A stretch of DNA of 64,000 nt from Owenweeksia sp. (lineage in GTDB: Bacteria; Bacteroidota; Bacteroidia; Flavobacteriales; Schleiferiaceae), in assembly GCA_002695025.1 (NCBI GenBank), contig NZNV01000001.1, positions 248,001 to 312,000 of the forward strand. Reading direction: 5' to 3'. Below are positions 1-9,084 of the stretch, piece by piece. The notes below the pieces were generated by a model. That model was not told the origin of the DNA. It did not search any database and worked only from the letters and a program-made list of their open reading frames with translations. Position 1 is the first letter of the stretch. Each line of letters starts with the position of its first letter. Position numbers and translations under genes: made by a program.

Positions 1-788
1 CTCTTATAAATACGGTCTTCACGCAACACCTGTGAAACGGATACTTCCAATCCATCCTGGCGGAAAATATTGCTGATGGTCAGGTCTTCCTCCTTATCGT
101 TCTTGTCTTTGGTTACAATGATCTCGGTAGTATAGTTCTTGATCTGCCCTTCGTTGCGGAGCTCCCGCACTTCTTTGTTAGAAGGCAATAGCTTCCTACT
201 CACAATTACCATATAACCGATGCCGGCCAGGAAGAAAATAAGACCCAGGGGGGCCATCTGGAACATAGAGAAGGGTTTCAGTCCGTTTTCCTCGGCAATG
301 CCACTTACCAGCAGGTTGGTACTTGTACCAATCAACGTACAGGTACCTCCCAGTATGGCTCCGAATGAAAGGGGGATAAGGTATTTGGAGGATGGGGTTT
401 TGGTTTTGAGTGAAGCGTTGGAGATAATGGGAATAAAAGTAGCTACTACAGGAGTGTTGTTGATAAACGCGGAGATACTACCCACAATAGCCATAATACC
501 AAATACCGCAAAGTGGTAGCCGGCCTTCATCATTCGTATCATCAGTGGCGCAATACTTTCCACAATGCCTGTTTGTATGAGGCAATTACTGAGAATGAAC
601 ATGGCGGCCACCGTTATGGTGGCCATATTGGCAAAACCATCCACACCCTCTTCAGGCGTTAATACTCCGCTTATCACCAGAACAGCGATAATGCTGATGG
701 CGATATGATCTACCGTAAAGTATTCGGTAGCAAATAGCACAAAGGCTATTACTACCACAGCAATGGTTACATAGGCATCAAATCCCAT
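1..788 (-). CDS. SLC13-family anion transporter (partial, cut at window start)
   Basis: This reading frame begins at ATG 788 and runs off the left edge, so only about 262 N-terminal residues are visible. It is a polytopic inner-membrane protein of the DASS/SLC13 (CitMHS-like) superfamily, which moves sulfate, dicarboxylates or similar anions with sodium. The family signs are a FINNTPVVA stretch and the GTSTNLLVSG motif, which resembles the paired SNT substrate and sodium site. After several hydrophobic segments the sequence becomes hydrophilic (NEGQIKNYTTEIIV and onward), as expected for a cytoplasmic TrkA-C (RCK_C) domain inserted in the middle of the long members of this family. It lies 42 bases downstream of the BASS transporter on the same strand and may be co-transcribed. 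The substrate cannot be told from sequence. Confidence 0.85.
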   Translation of the reverse strand, partial: MGFDAYVTIAVVVIAFVLFATEYFTVDHIAISIIAVLVISGVLTPEEGVDGFANMATITVAAMFILSNCLIQTGIVESIAPLMIRMMKAGYHFAVFGIMAIVGSISAFINNTPVVATFIPIISNASLKTKTPSSKYLIPLSFGAILGGTCTLIGTSTNLLVSGIAEENGLKPFSMFQMAPLGLIFFLAGIGYMVIVSRKLLPSNKEVRELRNEGQIKNYTTEIIVTKDKNDKEEDLTISNIFRQDGLEVSVSQVLREDRIYK

Positions 789-830
789 AATTTCATAAAG
801 CTAAGAGTTCTCATAAAGTTCAGAGCACAT

Positions 831-1712
831 TTAATCTTCCTGTAGGTATTCACCGCGCTTGCGAAGTAAAAAACCCACTAGGTAAGAGGTAATAAAGGAA
901 GTAGCACTGTATAATACCCCAACCAATGCCATTTTTGGCTGTTCCAGTATACTGGTGGCTATAAATATGGCCAGGGCCACGTTTTGCAGGCCCATTTCTA
1001 TGGCTATGGTGTAGGAACCACGGTGAGTAATTCCGGCCCTCCGGGAAATCAGGTAACCGGTGATCATGGTACTTATATTCAATAGCAGGCCGGGAAAGAC
1101 CAGTATATAATCCGTGCTCAGGTTAAAATCACGCCCTCCCTCCTCGGAAAGGGATACCAATATGAAGATGGCCAGCATAATGCCCAGCAGGATATACCTC
1201 AAAGGCCCTTTTACCGGTTCCACCCATTTTTCCGGACCCTTTTCATTCACCAGCACACCCAGTAAAACGGGGGCAATCACCGTGATCAGCATATTGCTGA
1301 ATATTTCCCAGAAGGAAAGACTGATGCCTTGGTGGCTGCCCAGGAAAATATCAGTAGCTATACTTACGATAAACGGTATGGTAAAGAGAATGAGAAAGCT
1401 GTTGAAGGCCGTGAGCGATACGGAAAGGGCAATGCGTCCGCGTAAAAGGAAAGTAAGCAGGTTAGAGGCCGTTCCTCCCGGGCAGGCAGCAATTAATATA
1501 AAACCAGCCTTGTAAATGGGCTCCATGGGCCAGAACCATACAATGGCAAAAGCCATGATCGGTAAAAGGACCATTTGCAGGCTCAGTCCGGTGATAATAG
1601 CTTTAGGATGCCTGAAAACACGGGTGAAATTAGACGCTTTGATATTGATCCCGATGCCAAACATGATCAGCGCGATGCCGGCAGGAACCATAAAATCCAA
1701 AAGCTCTGACAT
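831..1712 (-). CDS. Bile acid:sodium symporter (BASS/SBF) family transporter
   Basis: This 293-residue integral membrane protein has eight to nine predicted hydrophobic segments and almost no soluble part. The CPGGTASNLLTFL stretch (about residues 77-89) matches the crossover region of BASS transporters that forms the sodium and substrate site. Family members import organic anions such as bile acids, pantoate or pyruvate with sodium; the substrate here is unknown. It starts MSELLDFMVPAG, with the first membrane segment immediately after, which supports the ATG at 1712. It lies between the SLC13-like transporter and the glycosyltransferase, all on the minus strand, but gaps of 42 and 57 bases make tight coupling uncertain. 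Confidence 0.88.
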   Translation of the reverse strand: MSELLDFMVPAGIALIMFGIGINIKASNFTRVFRHPKAIITGLSLQMVLLPIMAFAIVWFWPMEPIYKAGFILIAACPGGTASNLLTFLLRGRIALSVSLTAFNSFLILFTIPFIVSIATDIFLGSHQGISLSFWEIFSNMLITVIAPVLLGVLVNEKGPEKWVEPVKGPLRYILLGIMLAIFILVSLSEEGGRDFNLSTDYILVFPGLLLNISTMITGYLISRRAGITHRGSYTIAIEMGLQNVALAIFIATSILEQPKMALVGVLYSATSFITSYLVGFLLRKRGEYLQED

Positions 1713-1769
1713 AGGGGAGTTAGCGATTAAACGGGAATTTAACCGCTGAAGCGAATTCTTGTTTGAGAA

Positions 1770-2822
1770 TTAGCTTAAAATAGATCTATATAGCTGTAAA
1801 TAAGCATGTATACAATTTTCCCAACTGAATTGGCGGGTATATTCCTGCAAAGCCCGCGAGGCAGCTTGACGATCCTCTTCAAAACTGGCCAGCCCTCTTT
1901 CAAGGGTTTCAGCCATAAGCTCCGGATCAAAAGAATCCCAGTAAAAAGCCTGATCACCACCAATTTCCGGCAAGCTTGCATAGCGACTTAAAAAAACGGG
2001 CGTGCCAGCCATCATCGCTTCAATTACCGGCAGTCCAAATCCTTCTGCGGTGGAAGGGAATAGTAAAGCCCGCGCATTTTTGTACAAGGTATACTTCTCT
2101 TCGTTCGAAATCTGTCCTGGTAATAATACCTGTTTGTTGAGCCCAAGCCTGCCTATGGTCTCCCTGACCTCTCTTCCATAGGCCGTACCGTTATTACCCG
2201 CCAACACCAGTTTGTGATCCGGAAAATGGTTCATTAAAGGGAGCAGCGCCTTAAAATTCTTTTTCTCTGAGAAAATGCCGATGCTGAAGAAAAAGGGTGC
2301 ATTGCCCAGGTAGGAAGGCAGCGGGGCGTCCGGGTATTCCTGCAGGTATACGCCATTATGAATAACCACGGGTTCTTTACCTCGTAATTGCAGGTGCTCT
2401 TTTATTTGTCCGGCTGTATAATGGGATATAGTACTGATATGATCTGCCTGGTTCACGTGTTTTTGCAGGCGTTGGAGGTAGCGCGCGGCCTTTCGGGTAT
2501 TCTTTTCCGTAAGAAAATTGAGGTCATGGATAGTTAGCAGCCAGGGTGTTTTGCGATTGGGTCGGTGGGAGGGAAACTGCTGCAGGCTGTGCCATAGCCT
2601 GAAGCTAGGATTAAAACGTGGTACGTAGCGCTTTTGCAGGGACACCGGCCGGTAACGGTGGCCATGTGCGGTTTCCAGCTCCATTTTACGGGGATGGAGA
2701 AAGGTAAAGTCCAGGTCATGTGGATGGGCCTGAATAAGGTGCTCATGGAACTGATGACTGAATTCCCCTAAGCCGGAATGGCGGTTCTTCAGTTTATAAA
2801 GGTCTACTAAAACGGAACTCAT
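1770..2822 (-). CDS. Glycosyltransferase family 4 (GT-B fold)
   Basis: This 350-residue cytoplasmic enzyme has the two Rossmann-like lobes of GT-B transferases. The C-terminal lobe starts near residue 175 (FFFSIGIFSEKKNF). It carries the retaining GT4 signature EGFGLPVIE, whose two glutamates are at about residues 260 and 268, followed by GTPVFLSRYASLPEIGG, the nucleotide-sugar contact region. Such enzymes transfer a sugar from a nucleotide donor to lipid or polysaccharide acceptors. No other polysaccharide genes are adjacent, so the acceptor is unknown. The downstream gene is 57 bases away and the upstream photolyase-related gene 32 bases away on the same strand. Confidence 0.85.
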   Translation of the reverse strand: MSSVLVDLYKLKNRHSGLGEFSHQFHEHLIQAHPHDLDFTFLHPRKMELETAHGHRYRPVSLQKRYVPRFNPSFRLWHSLQQFPSHRPNRKTPWLLTIHDLNFLTEKNTRKAARYLQRLQKHVNQADHISTISHYTAGQIKEHLQLRGKEPVVIHNGVYLQEYPDAPLPSYLGNAPFFFSIGIFSEKKNFKALLPLMNHFPDHKLVLAGNNGTAYGREVRETIGRLGLNKQVLLPGQISNEEKYTLYKNARALLFPSTAEGFGLPVIEAMMAGTPVFLSRYASLPEIGGDQAFYWDSFDPELMAETLERGLASFEEDRQAASRALQEYTRQFSWENCIHAYLQLYRSILS

Positions 2823-2854
2823 GAGCGTAATTCAGAGGGCCAAAATAGCTAATA

Positions 2855-4348
2855 TCAGGTATAGCTCACCCGTTCGATCCAATCTTCCGCAGCTCTGAAG
2901 ATCTTCTTTTTGCGTTCCGGGTCCATTTTTTCAAGGGTACGGATCATCATGCTCATCCGCTGGTTCTTTTCAAAGGTCTTTTGCTTGTGATCAATGAATC
3001 TCCAGTACAGGCCATCCACAATATCGCACCACTCACCTTTGGTGTAATTGCTCATCTTCAGGATGTAGTTGCTCCCGGATATGTAAGGCTTGGTGGCAAA
3101 AATACCACCTTCAGCAAACTGGCTCATACCGAAGACATTGGGAGCCATTACCCAGTCCGCACTGTCTACATACATTTCCATGAACCATTTATAGACTTCC
3201 CGGGGGTGGAGGCCGGTGGTCAGCATTATATTACCCAGTATCATCAAACGCTCTATGTGGTGCGTGTACCCGTGCTTTTGTGCTTTCCGGATACTGTCGT
3301 CCAAAGGAGGGATACCGGTAGTGCCTTCGTACCAGCAATCCTTCATTTTTCGCTCATGGTGAAAGTAATTTTTATCCAGGTCAAAATTGTGGTAAATGCC
3401 CCGCATGAACTCCCGCCATCCGATTACCTGGCGCACAAAACCTTCCACACTCGGATAATGAGTCTCTTCATCGCGGTAAAACTCCATTACACGGTCCATC
3501 AGTTCAGCAGGAGTAATAAGTCCCATGTTGAGATAGGGAGAGAGCACGGAGTGAAAAAGAAAAGTCTCTTCCGCATCAATTGCGTCTTCATACGGTCCGA
3601 AATCCTTAAAGCGTTCTTTCAGGAAACTGTTTACCCGGTAAAGGGCAGACCTCCGGGTGGTGCTCCAGTGAAAATGATGTGTTTTACCGGGATGATCCTT
3701 AAAAAGCTGGTCCACCAGCTCGATCACCTCTTTGTCATGATCCGTAAACGAATAGTACGGTTGGTCCGGAATGGATATTCCTTTGGGGAGCTTTTTCCGG
3801 TTTTCTTCGTCCAAGCTCCATTTACCGTTCAGCGGTTCACCGGCCGAATTGAGTAATATCCCCATCTCTTTGCGTTGTGCCTTGTAAAAGGTTTGCATGA
3901 AGGGTGTTTTATGTTCGTCCAGGTATTTTTTGAAGCGTTTCCGGGAAGTAATAAAAGCGGGAGAATCCACAATTTCCAGTTCCAGCTTATGGGCATGGCA
4001 AAACTCCCGTATGCGCTTATCCATAAAGGCGTCCTCAATATCGTAGGTCACCAGCTTCTCCACCTCCGAATATTTTTCAAGGGTTCTGGCGAGCTTTTCT
4101 TCGTAGGATACCTCCATGTTTTGTGAATTCAGCCTGAAGTATTCCAGTGGATATTTTTCCTTCAATTCATCGGCATGGCTGCGCATGGCGCTCAGGAAGA
4201 GGACCAGCTTATGCTTGTGATACCTGTAATGGGTGCAAAGCCCGGCATCCTCGGCCATAAAGAAAAGGGTACGTTCATCCGGTTGCAGCCGTTCATGATC
4301 TGGGAAAAGGCAGTGCCCCAGCACCAGTGCAATTTTACGATAAACCAT
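2855..4348 (-). CDS. Cryptochrome/photolyase-related protein (PhrB/DPRP type) without the iron-sulfur cysteines
   Basis: The protein belongs to the photolyase-related family that includes Agrobacterium PhrB, a (6-4) photolyase. It has the N-terminal alpha/beta domain (KIALVLGHCLFPDH) and a C-terminal FAD domain with GWREFMRGIY, HHIERLMILGN and PNVFGMSQFAEGG. I chose ATG 4348 rather than 4372 because it places the first beta strand near the N-terminus and a TTTATTTG element lies just upstream; the longer form is 505 residues. Iron-sulfur members carry four cysteines. At the equivalent positions I read proline (TGIPPLD) and threonine/glutamate (NYTKGEW), with no CxxC. The enzyme probably binds FAD and repairs UV photoproducts or senses light, but without the cluster. 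The alignment is by eye. Confidence 0.85.
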   Translation of the reverse strand: MVYRKIALVLGHCLFPDHERLQPDERTLFFMAEDAGLCTHYRYHKHKLVLFLSAMRSHADELKEKYPLEYFRLNSQNMEVSYEEKLARTLEKYSEVEKLVTYDIEDAFMDKRIREFCHAHKLELEIVDSPAFITSRKRFKKYLDEHKTPFMQTFYKAQRKEMGILLNSAGEPLNGKWSLDEENRKKLPKGISIPDQPYYSFTDHDKEVIELVDQLFKDHPGKTHHFHWSTTRRSALYRVNSFLKERFKDFGPYEDAIDAEETFLFHSVLSPYLNMGLITPAELMDRVMEFYRDEETHYPSVEGFVRQVIGWREFMRGIYHNFDLDKNYFHHERKMKDCWYEGTTGIPPLDDSIRKAQKHGYTHHIERLMILGNIMLTTGLHPREVYKWFMEMYVDSADWVMAPNVFGMSQFAEGGIFATKPYISGSNYILKMSNYTKGEWCDIVDGLYWRFIDHKQKTFEKNQRMSMMIRTLEKMDPERKKKIFRAAEDWIERVSYT

Positions 4349-4452
4349 ATCCCAAATAAACCCAGGCCCCATTGTTGTGTTTACAGGTGTTTGAAAAGTC
4401 GGCTGGCTTTTTAAAGGTTCAGTTTAGGCCTTAACCGGAGGCGGATAAATCT

Positions 4453-4460
4453 TATTTTTG
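4453..4460 (+). promoter_or_regulatory. Predicted -7 promoter element of the hybrid kinase gene
   Basis: TATTTTTG matches the Bacteroidota -7 consensus TAnnTTTG exactly and lies 14 bases before the kinase ATG. The -33 box is weak (TTAA at 4431, 18 bases upstream). Confidence 0.45.
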
Positions 4461-4474
4461 TGCTTTAAGCCTTT

Positions 4475-7012
4475 ATGAGCAAGGAAAATTCGGGGAATAC
4501 CATTACCAAGGTTATTGTAATTCTCATCATCACATTGGGTGTATTGGGAGCAATCAGCTTCTATAGCTTTAAGAGCTATAGTGAGTTTACCGCTGCGGTG
4601 GATTCCCTTTCCGGAAAATCTAGTGATGAAGGACTTTCTGAGAAGATCCTGGCCGATCTTAGTGAACTGGAAGGCCATTCCCGGGCGTATTCCCTCACGG
4701 ATAACCAGGAAGATCTTTCACTGTACCTGGAGAAGGCCGAAGAAATGATGCAGGACATTGACCGCCTGTACGTGCGTAGTGCTGGTACCAATTACCGCAG
4801 GGAGGTAGATACACTCAGGGGCCTTTTTAAGCTGAAGATCCGCAGTTTTGAAGAGCTGATCAACGTAAGGAACCGGGGTCGTTATGATGAACCTACCCGT
4901 GACGCTATTCGCCTGCTGGCTGAGACGGATAGTACTATTTTGGCCGATAGCCTGCTGATGCCCCGCCATGAGGTGGTTACCACCACGGTCACCAAACCGC
5001 TCTCTAAAAAATCAAGAAAAGAAGAAAAGAAAACTTGGCTGGGGCGTTTGTTCAGCAAGGATGATAAAGCGCGTAAGGATTCTGTACAAAACCAGGTAAC
5101 CAAGCAAACCGTGGTAAGTTATGACAGTTCCTATATAGAGAAGGTGGATACCATGCTGAACTCTGTGAAGACAGCCCTTGCAGAAGCCGAAATGATACGG
5201 CAACAACAGGTGGAGCGCCTCAATCGCCAGGAAATGGACCTGCTGGCCAATGATTTCAGGGTAATCGATAAATTGAGGACCATCATTCTTAAGATCAATC
5301 AACTGGAGCGTTTTAATGCCAACCAGAAAAAAAGTGAGGCCCTGGATATTGCCCGATCATCCTTTAGCAGTGTAATTGTATTTGCCTTATGTGGTGGGTT
5401 ATTGGCCATGCTGCTCGTGTATTTTGTGATCCATGATATACTGAGAGAGCGAAACCTGAAAGAACGTCTGGCCGCAGCCAAGGGAGAGGCGGAGAGGCTG
5501 GCAAACGTAAAAGAAGAATTTTTGGCTAATATGAGCCACGAGATCCGAACTCCGCTTAATTCCATTATAGGTTTCTCAGAACAGCTCAACGAAACGGAAC
5601 TTGACGCGGAACAGCAGGAAAAACTGCATAATGTGAGGCGCAGCAGCGACCATTTGCTGACGTTGGTCAACGATATCCTTGACTTTTCCAAAATAGAATC
5701 CGGAAAGCTGAGGTTTGAGAGCATAGGCTTTAAACTCAGGGATGTGATCAACGACAGCTTGTATACCCTGAGCCACCAGGCCAGGAACAAGGGCATTGAA
5801 CTAAGGAGTTACATAGATCCTCATTTAAAGGAAACTATCCTCAGAGGAGATCCGGCAAGACTCAAGCAGATCCTTATCAACCTGGCTGGTAATGGGGTGA
5901 AATTCACCGATACCGGCTACGTAAAGATCAGTGCTTATAAAGAACCCCTTTCTACAGAAAATTACCGCATACGTTTTGAAGTGGAAGATACAGGTAAGGG
6001 AATTGAAAAGAGTAAGCAGGAAGCTATATTTGAGGACTTTAGCCAGGAAGATAGTACTATTGCCCGTAAATTCGGGGGGACAGGGCTCGGGCTGGCTATA
6101 AGCCGCAAGTTGGTAGAACTGCAGGGCGGGAGAATCTTTGTGCAGAGTGAGCCGGGTGAAGGAGCTCTTTTCTCCTTTGTTTTGGAGTACGAACCTGCTG
6201 ATAAAGATGAATACAACGGCAAATTTAATCCTGAAGCTGTGGACATAAATCTGAGCGGTAAATCGTTATTGCTGATCGATGACGATACCATGAACCATAT
6301 CCTGCTGAAGCCGGCTTTTGAGCGCTGGAACCTAAGCCTCAGTTCTGCCTACAATGGTGAGGAAGGCCTGAGGCAAGCGTCTCAAAAAGACTACGATTAC
6401 ATATTGGTGGATCTGCAAATGCCGGGTATGGGTGGCTGGGACGTGGTGAGAAAGCTACGCACCGAGGATGGCCCTAATAAAGATTCGAAAATAGTATTGT
6501 GTACGGCCAATGCTATGGTGCAAAAGGCACCGCCAGAATTGGTGGAATTGCTGGATGCCACCTTGCTGAAACCCTTCAAGGAATTTGAAATTGCCACCTT
6601 GCTGGCAGGCTTTGCCGGTCCGGCTGAAGATAAACTGACCGGTGAAGGATCCTATCCCAATCACTACACCCTGGACAACTTCAGGACCTTTGCCAACCAG
6701 GATGAAGGCTTGCTGGTACAATTCCTGGAATCCTTCATTGAAAGCAATGAAGAAAGCCTGCAGTTGCTGGAGAATTACTTTAAGAAAGGTGATTATTCAA
6801 GGGTGGGGGACACGGCCCATAAAATGAAGAATACCTTTGGCCAGTTGGAAGCCAAGGCAGTTATGAAACATCTTGTGGAGTTGGAAAAACTGGTGGACGC
6901 CAACCAAGCTGTAAAGCTCGTGCAGGAACATATTCTTGAGACCCGCCAGCTTTCAGAGGAAATATTTGAAGCCCTGAGGCGCGATATCAGCGCCATCCGC
7001 AATGCCGATTAA
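4475..7012 (+). CDS. Hybrid sensor histidine kinase with receiver and Hpt domains
   Basis: This 845-residue inner-membrane kinase has a transmembrane helix at about residues 10-31, a mostly helical periplasmic sensor region (CHASE3-like in character), and a second membrane helix at about 297-318. A coiled linker leads to the HisKA domain with phospho-acceptor His355 in NMSHEIRTPLN. The HATPase domain shows DTGKGI and GTGLGLAIS. A receiver domain follows (LLLIDDD near 600; acceptor Asp646 in VDLQMPGMGG). A C-terminal Hpt domain has His782 in HKMKNTFG. This order predicts an internal His-Asp-His relay that hands phosphate to a separate response regulator. The NtrC-type regulator gene is convergent and overlaps by four bases, so it is the obvious candidate partner. 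The signal is unknown. Confidence 0.92.
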   Translation: MSKENSGNTITKVIVILIITLGVLGAISFYSFKSYSEFTAAVDSLSGKSSDEGLSEKILADLSELEGHSRAYSLTDNQEDLSLYLEKAEEMMQDIDRLYVRSAGTNYRREVDTLRGLFKLKIRSFEELINVRNRGRYDEPTRDAIRLLAETDSTILADSLLMPRHEVVTTTVTKPLSKKSRKEEKKTWLGRLFSKDDKARKDSVQNQVTKQTVVSYDSSYIEKVDTMLNSVKTALAEAEMIRQQQVERLNRQEMDLLANDFRVIDKLRTIILKINQLERFNANQKKSEALDIARSSFSSVIVFALCGGLLAMLLVYFVIHDILRERNLKERLAAAKGEAERLANVKEEFLANMSHEIRTPLNSIIGFSEQLNETELDAEQQEKLHNVRRSSDHLLTLVNDILDFSKIESGKLRFESIGFKLRDVINDSLYTLSHQARNKGIELRSYIDPHLKETILRGDPARLKQILINLAGNGVKFTDTGYVKISAYKEPLSTENYRIRFEVEDTGKGIEKSKQEAIFEDFSQEDSTIARKFGGTGLGLAISRKLVELQGGRIFVQSEPGEGALFSFVLEYEPADKDEYNGKFNPEAVDINLSGKSLLLIDDDTMNHILLKPAFERWNLSLSSAYNGEEGLRQASQKDYDYILVDLQMPGMGGWDVVRKLRTEDGPNKDSKIVLCTANAMVQKAPPELVELLDATLLKPFKEFEIATLLAGFAGPAEDKLTGEGSYPNHYTLDNFRTFANQDEGLLVQFLESFIESNEESLQLLENYFKKGDYSRVGDTAHKMKNTFGQLEAKAVMKHLVELEKLVDANQAVKLVQEHILETRQLSEEIFEALRRDISAIRNAD

Positions 7013-8427
7013 ACGTTGAGGTCGTACACCTTGATCTTGTTGTACAGGGTTTTACGGTCAATATTCAAGAGTTTGGCCGCCTTGGTCTTATTGTAGCGCA
7101 CCTGCTCCAGTGCTTCCATGATCTTTTGCCTTTCCAAAGCTCCTTCCAGTTGTTTCAGGTCTTTGGAGTCCTTCAGGCTTTTGAAGTTCTTTTCACCGTG
7201 CTGGTAATTGATCACTTCCCCAGGCAGGGCTTCACTGGATACCAGTTCACCCCTGGAGAGCAGTACGGAACGTTTAACCACGTTCTTCAATTCACGGAGG
7301 TTACCGGGCCAGGGGTAAGCACTTAGTAATTCCATGGTCCGTTCCTCAAAACCCTGAACTTCCTTTTCCAGCTCAGCATTGGCCTGGTTCAGAAAATGAT
7401 GGGCAAACTGAGGGATCTCTTCGGTACGCACCCGCAACGGACTGATCTCTATCTTGAATTCATTCAAACGGTGGTACAGGTCCTCACGGAAATCACGCTC
7501 TTCAATGGCATCCAACAGGTTTTCGTTGGTTGCAGCTACCAGGCGCACATCTACCGGAATATCCTCGCGCCCACCAATCCTGCGCACTACTTTTTCCTGC
7601 AGGGCACGCAGCAGTTGTACCTGTATCTCGTAACCCAGGTTCCCGATCTCATCCAGGAATAAGGTGCCTCCATCGGCATATTCAAATTGCCCCGGTTTAT
7701 CATTGCTGGCTCCGGTAAAACTACCCTTTACGTGGCCAAATAATTCACTGGCGGCCAGTTCTTTGGATAAAGCTCCGCAATCTATAGCTACAAAGGGCTT
7801 TCCTTTGCGTTTACTGTGTTCATGGATTTGCCGGGCCACGTATTCCTTTCCTGTGCCGCTTTCACCTTGTATGAGCACGCTCATACCGGTAGGTCCTACC
7901 AGTTCAACGTATTCATTTACTTTGCGGGTGGCTGCGCTTTTACCGGCTACAAAGTCATTTTTACCGGCTGATTTTCGTGTAGCCGGCTGCCCCGGGGCTT
8001 CTTTTGAGTTGGAGATAGCAGGAGACGAAGAAGAGGCATTTTCCCGAGTGGGGTTTTTAAGTACAGATTTAACCAGTTCCAACAGTTCCTCCGGGTTAAC
8101 CGGCTTGGTCAGGTAATCCGATGCCCCCAGTTTCATAGCTTTAACCGCCAGTTTAATGTCTCCGTAGCTGGTCAGCAATATCAAGGGAGTAAAAATACCT
8201 TCTGCGTGAATGTGGCTGAGCATTTCAATACCGTCCATTCCAGGCATCCGGTAATCGGAGAGGATGAGGTCAAAATTTTGCTTTTGCAGAACGGAGATGC
8301 CTTTTTCAGCAGTGGATTCGGTTTGAACCTCAAAGCCTTTCTTCTCCAGGAAAGATTTTAACATCAGTAGAAAAGTGGTGTCATCATCCACCACTAAAAT
8401 TTTCTTGGTGCCGGTAATTGTGCTCAT
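7009..8427 (-). CDS. Sigma-54-dependent response regulator, NtrC family
   Basis: The 472-residue protein has a receiver domain with Asp58 as likely acceptor (LSDYRMPGMDG). A Ser-rich linker (about 130-155) leads to an AAA+ domain with Walker A GESGTGKE (about 188-195), the sigma-54 contact loop GSFTGA (235-240, a serine variant of GAFTGA) and Walker B GGTLFLDEIG. The C-terminal Fis-type helix-turn-helix reads NKTKAAKLLNIDRKTLYNKI. It should activate sigma-54 promoters after phosphorylation. Its 3' end overlaps the hybrid kinase gene by four bases in tail-to-tail orientation, which suggests but does not prove partnership. No rpoN gene is in the window. Confidence 0.92.
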   Translation of the reverse strand: MSTITGTKKILVVDDDTTFLLMLKSFLEKKGFEVQTESTAEKGISVLQKQNFDLILSDYRMPGMDGIEMLSHIHAEGIFTPLILLTSYGDIKLAVKAMKLGASDYLTKPVNPEELLELVKSVLKNPTRENASSSSPAISNSKEAPGQPATRKSAGKNDFVAGKSAATRKVNEYVELVGPTGMSVLIQGESGTGKEYVARQIHEHSKRKGKPFVAIDCGALSKELAASELFGHVKGSFTGASNDKPGQFEYADGGTLFLDEIGNLGYEIQVQLLRALQEKVVRRIGGREDIPVDVRLVAATNENLLDAIEERDFREDLYHRLNEFKIEISPLRVRTEEIPQFAHHFLNQANAELEKEVQGFEERTMELLSAYPWPGNLRELKNVVKRSVLLSRGELVSSEALPGEVINYQHGEKNFKSLKDSKDLKQLEGALERQKIMEALEQVRYNKTKAAKLLNIDRKTLYNKIKVYDLNV

Positions 8428-8460
8428 TTTAAATGGTATTTCCTGAAACCTTTAGTAAAT

Positions 8461-8468
8461 CAAAATTA
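8461..8468 (-). promoter_or_regulatory. Predicted -7 element of the NtrC-type regulator gene
   Basis: Read on the minus strand the sequence is TAATTTTG, an exact TAnnTTTG match 33 bases before the ATG at 8427. No clear -33 TTTG lies at the usual distance. Confidence 0.4.
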
Positions 8469-8502
8469 GCTTTTTTAGTTCGTGTGCCCGTTTCTAAAGA
8501 AT

Positions 8503-8533
8503 GAAGCCATTGCGCTACTAACACAATGGCTTC
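8503..8533 (-). terminator. Hairpin downstream of the small secreted protein gene
   Basis: A perfect 10-bp inverted repeat (GAAGCCATTG / CAATGGCTTC) with an 11-base loop lies 49 bases after the stop codon at 8582. On the minus strand it is followed by ATTCTTTAG, a poor U tract, so termination is plausible but not certain. Confidence 0.5.
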
Positions 8534-8581
8534 TACTCAACTCGAACAACTAAAAACTAAACTGCTATGTATGTAGAATTT

Positions 8582-8953
8582 TTATTCTTTATCCTTTTCC
8601 AGGGTTAGCGCCTTTCCCTTCTTGTCGTATTCCAGGCGCATATCAAGACCCTGTTTATTGAGATGGACCTCATATTTTTCTATAAAGCCTTCATCATTTA
8701 CCCATTTCCAGGCTTTAATGATCTCAGCATCGCTGTAATTAGCAAGGAGATCTTCTGAAATTTCGTTGGGTAAAGTTTCCGAAGGTATCTCTACTCTACG
8801 GTCCTTTTCCTGATCCACATCCATTGAAACCGGGTTAGAAGTTTCTTCTTTTGGAGTATCCTGTGCCCTTAGAGTAGTTACATTACACATCATGAATGCA
8901 ACTACCATCAGAGCAGTGAGGGTGTTAAATGCTATTTTGTTAGTAATAATCAT
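8582..8953 (-). CDS. Small secreted protein, PepSY-like pattern (paralogue 1)
   Basis: I chose ATG 8953 because it gives a clean signal peptide (MIITNKIAFN then a hydrophobic core, cleavage near LRAQ-D); a longer frame from 8992 adds 13 residues that do not fit. The mature part has a charged linker and a domain with VEIPSETLPNEI, NYSDAEIIKAWK and RLEYDKKGKALTL. This pattern (ELPxxI, helix, paired strands ending in YDxxGxxL) is like the PepSY-like or BLIP-like periplasmic domains common in Bacteroidota. It is clearly related to the next gene upstream (9085-9423), which shares the spacing of these blocks. It is probably periplasmic or surface-exposed; its function is unknown. Confidence 0.7.
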   Translation of the reverse strand: MIITNKIAFNTLTALMVVAFMMCNVTTLRAQDTPKEETSNPVSMDVDQEKDRRVEIPSETLPNEISEDLLANYSDAEIIKAWKWVNDEGFIEKYEVHLNKQGLDMRLEYDKKGKALTLEKDKE

Positions 8954-9084
8954 GTTTTGTGTAATGAGAATAGTGTGCCGTTGGACATTCATAATGTTAA
9001 TGTTTTAAAAATCAATTATTTAAATTTTATTTGATTGAACTAAAGCGTAGAAAAATTCCTCAAAATGTTGGGCTTGGCTTCAGT

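Noticed and set aside
2981-3856. 291-codon open frame antisense to the photolyase-related gene
   Set aside because: The opposite strand has strong family motifs. The open antisense frame follows from the codon bias of the real gene.
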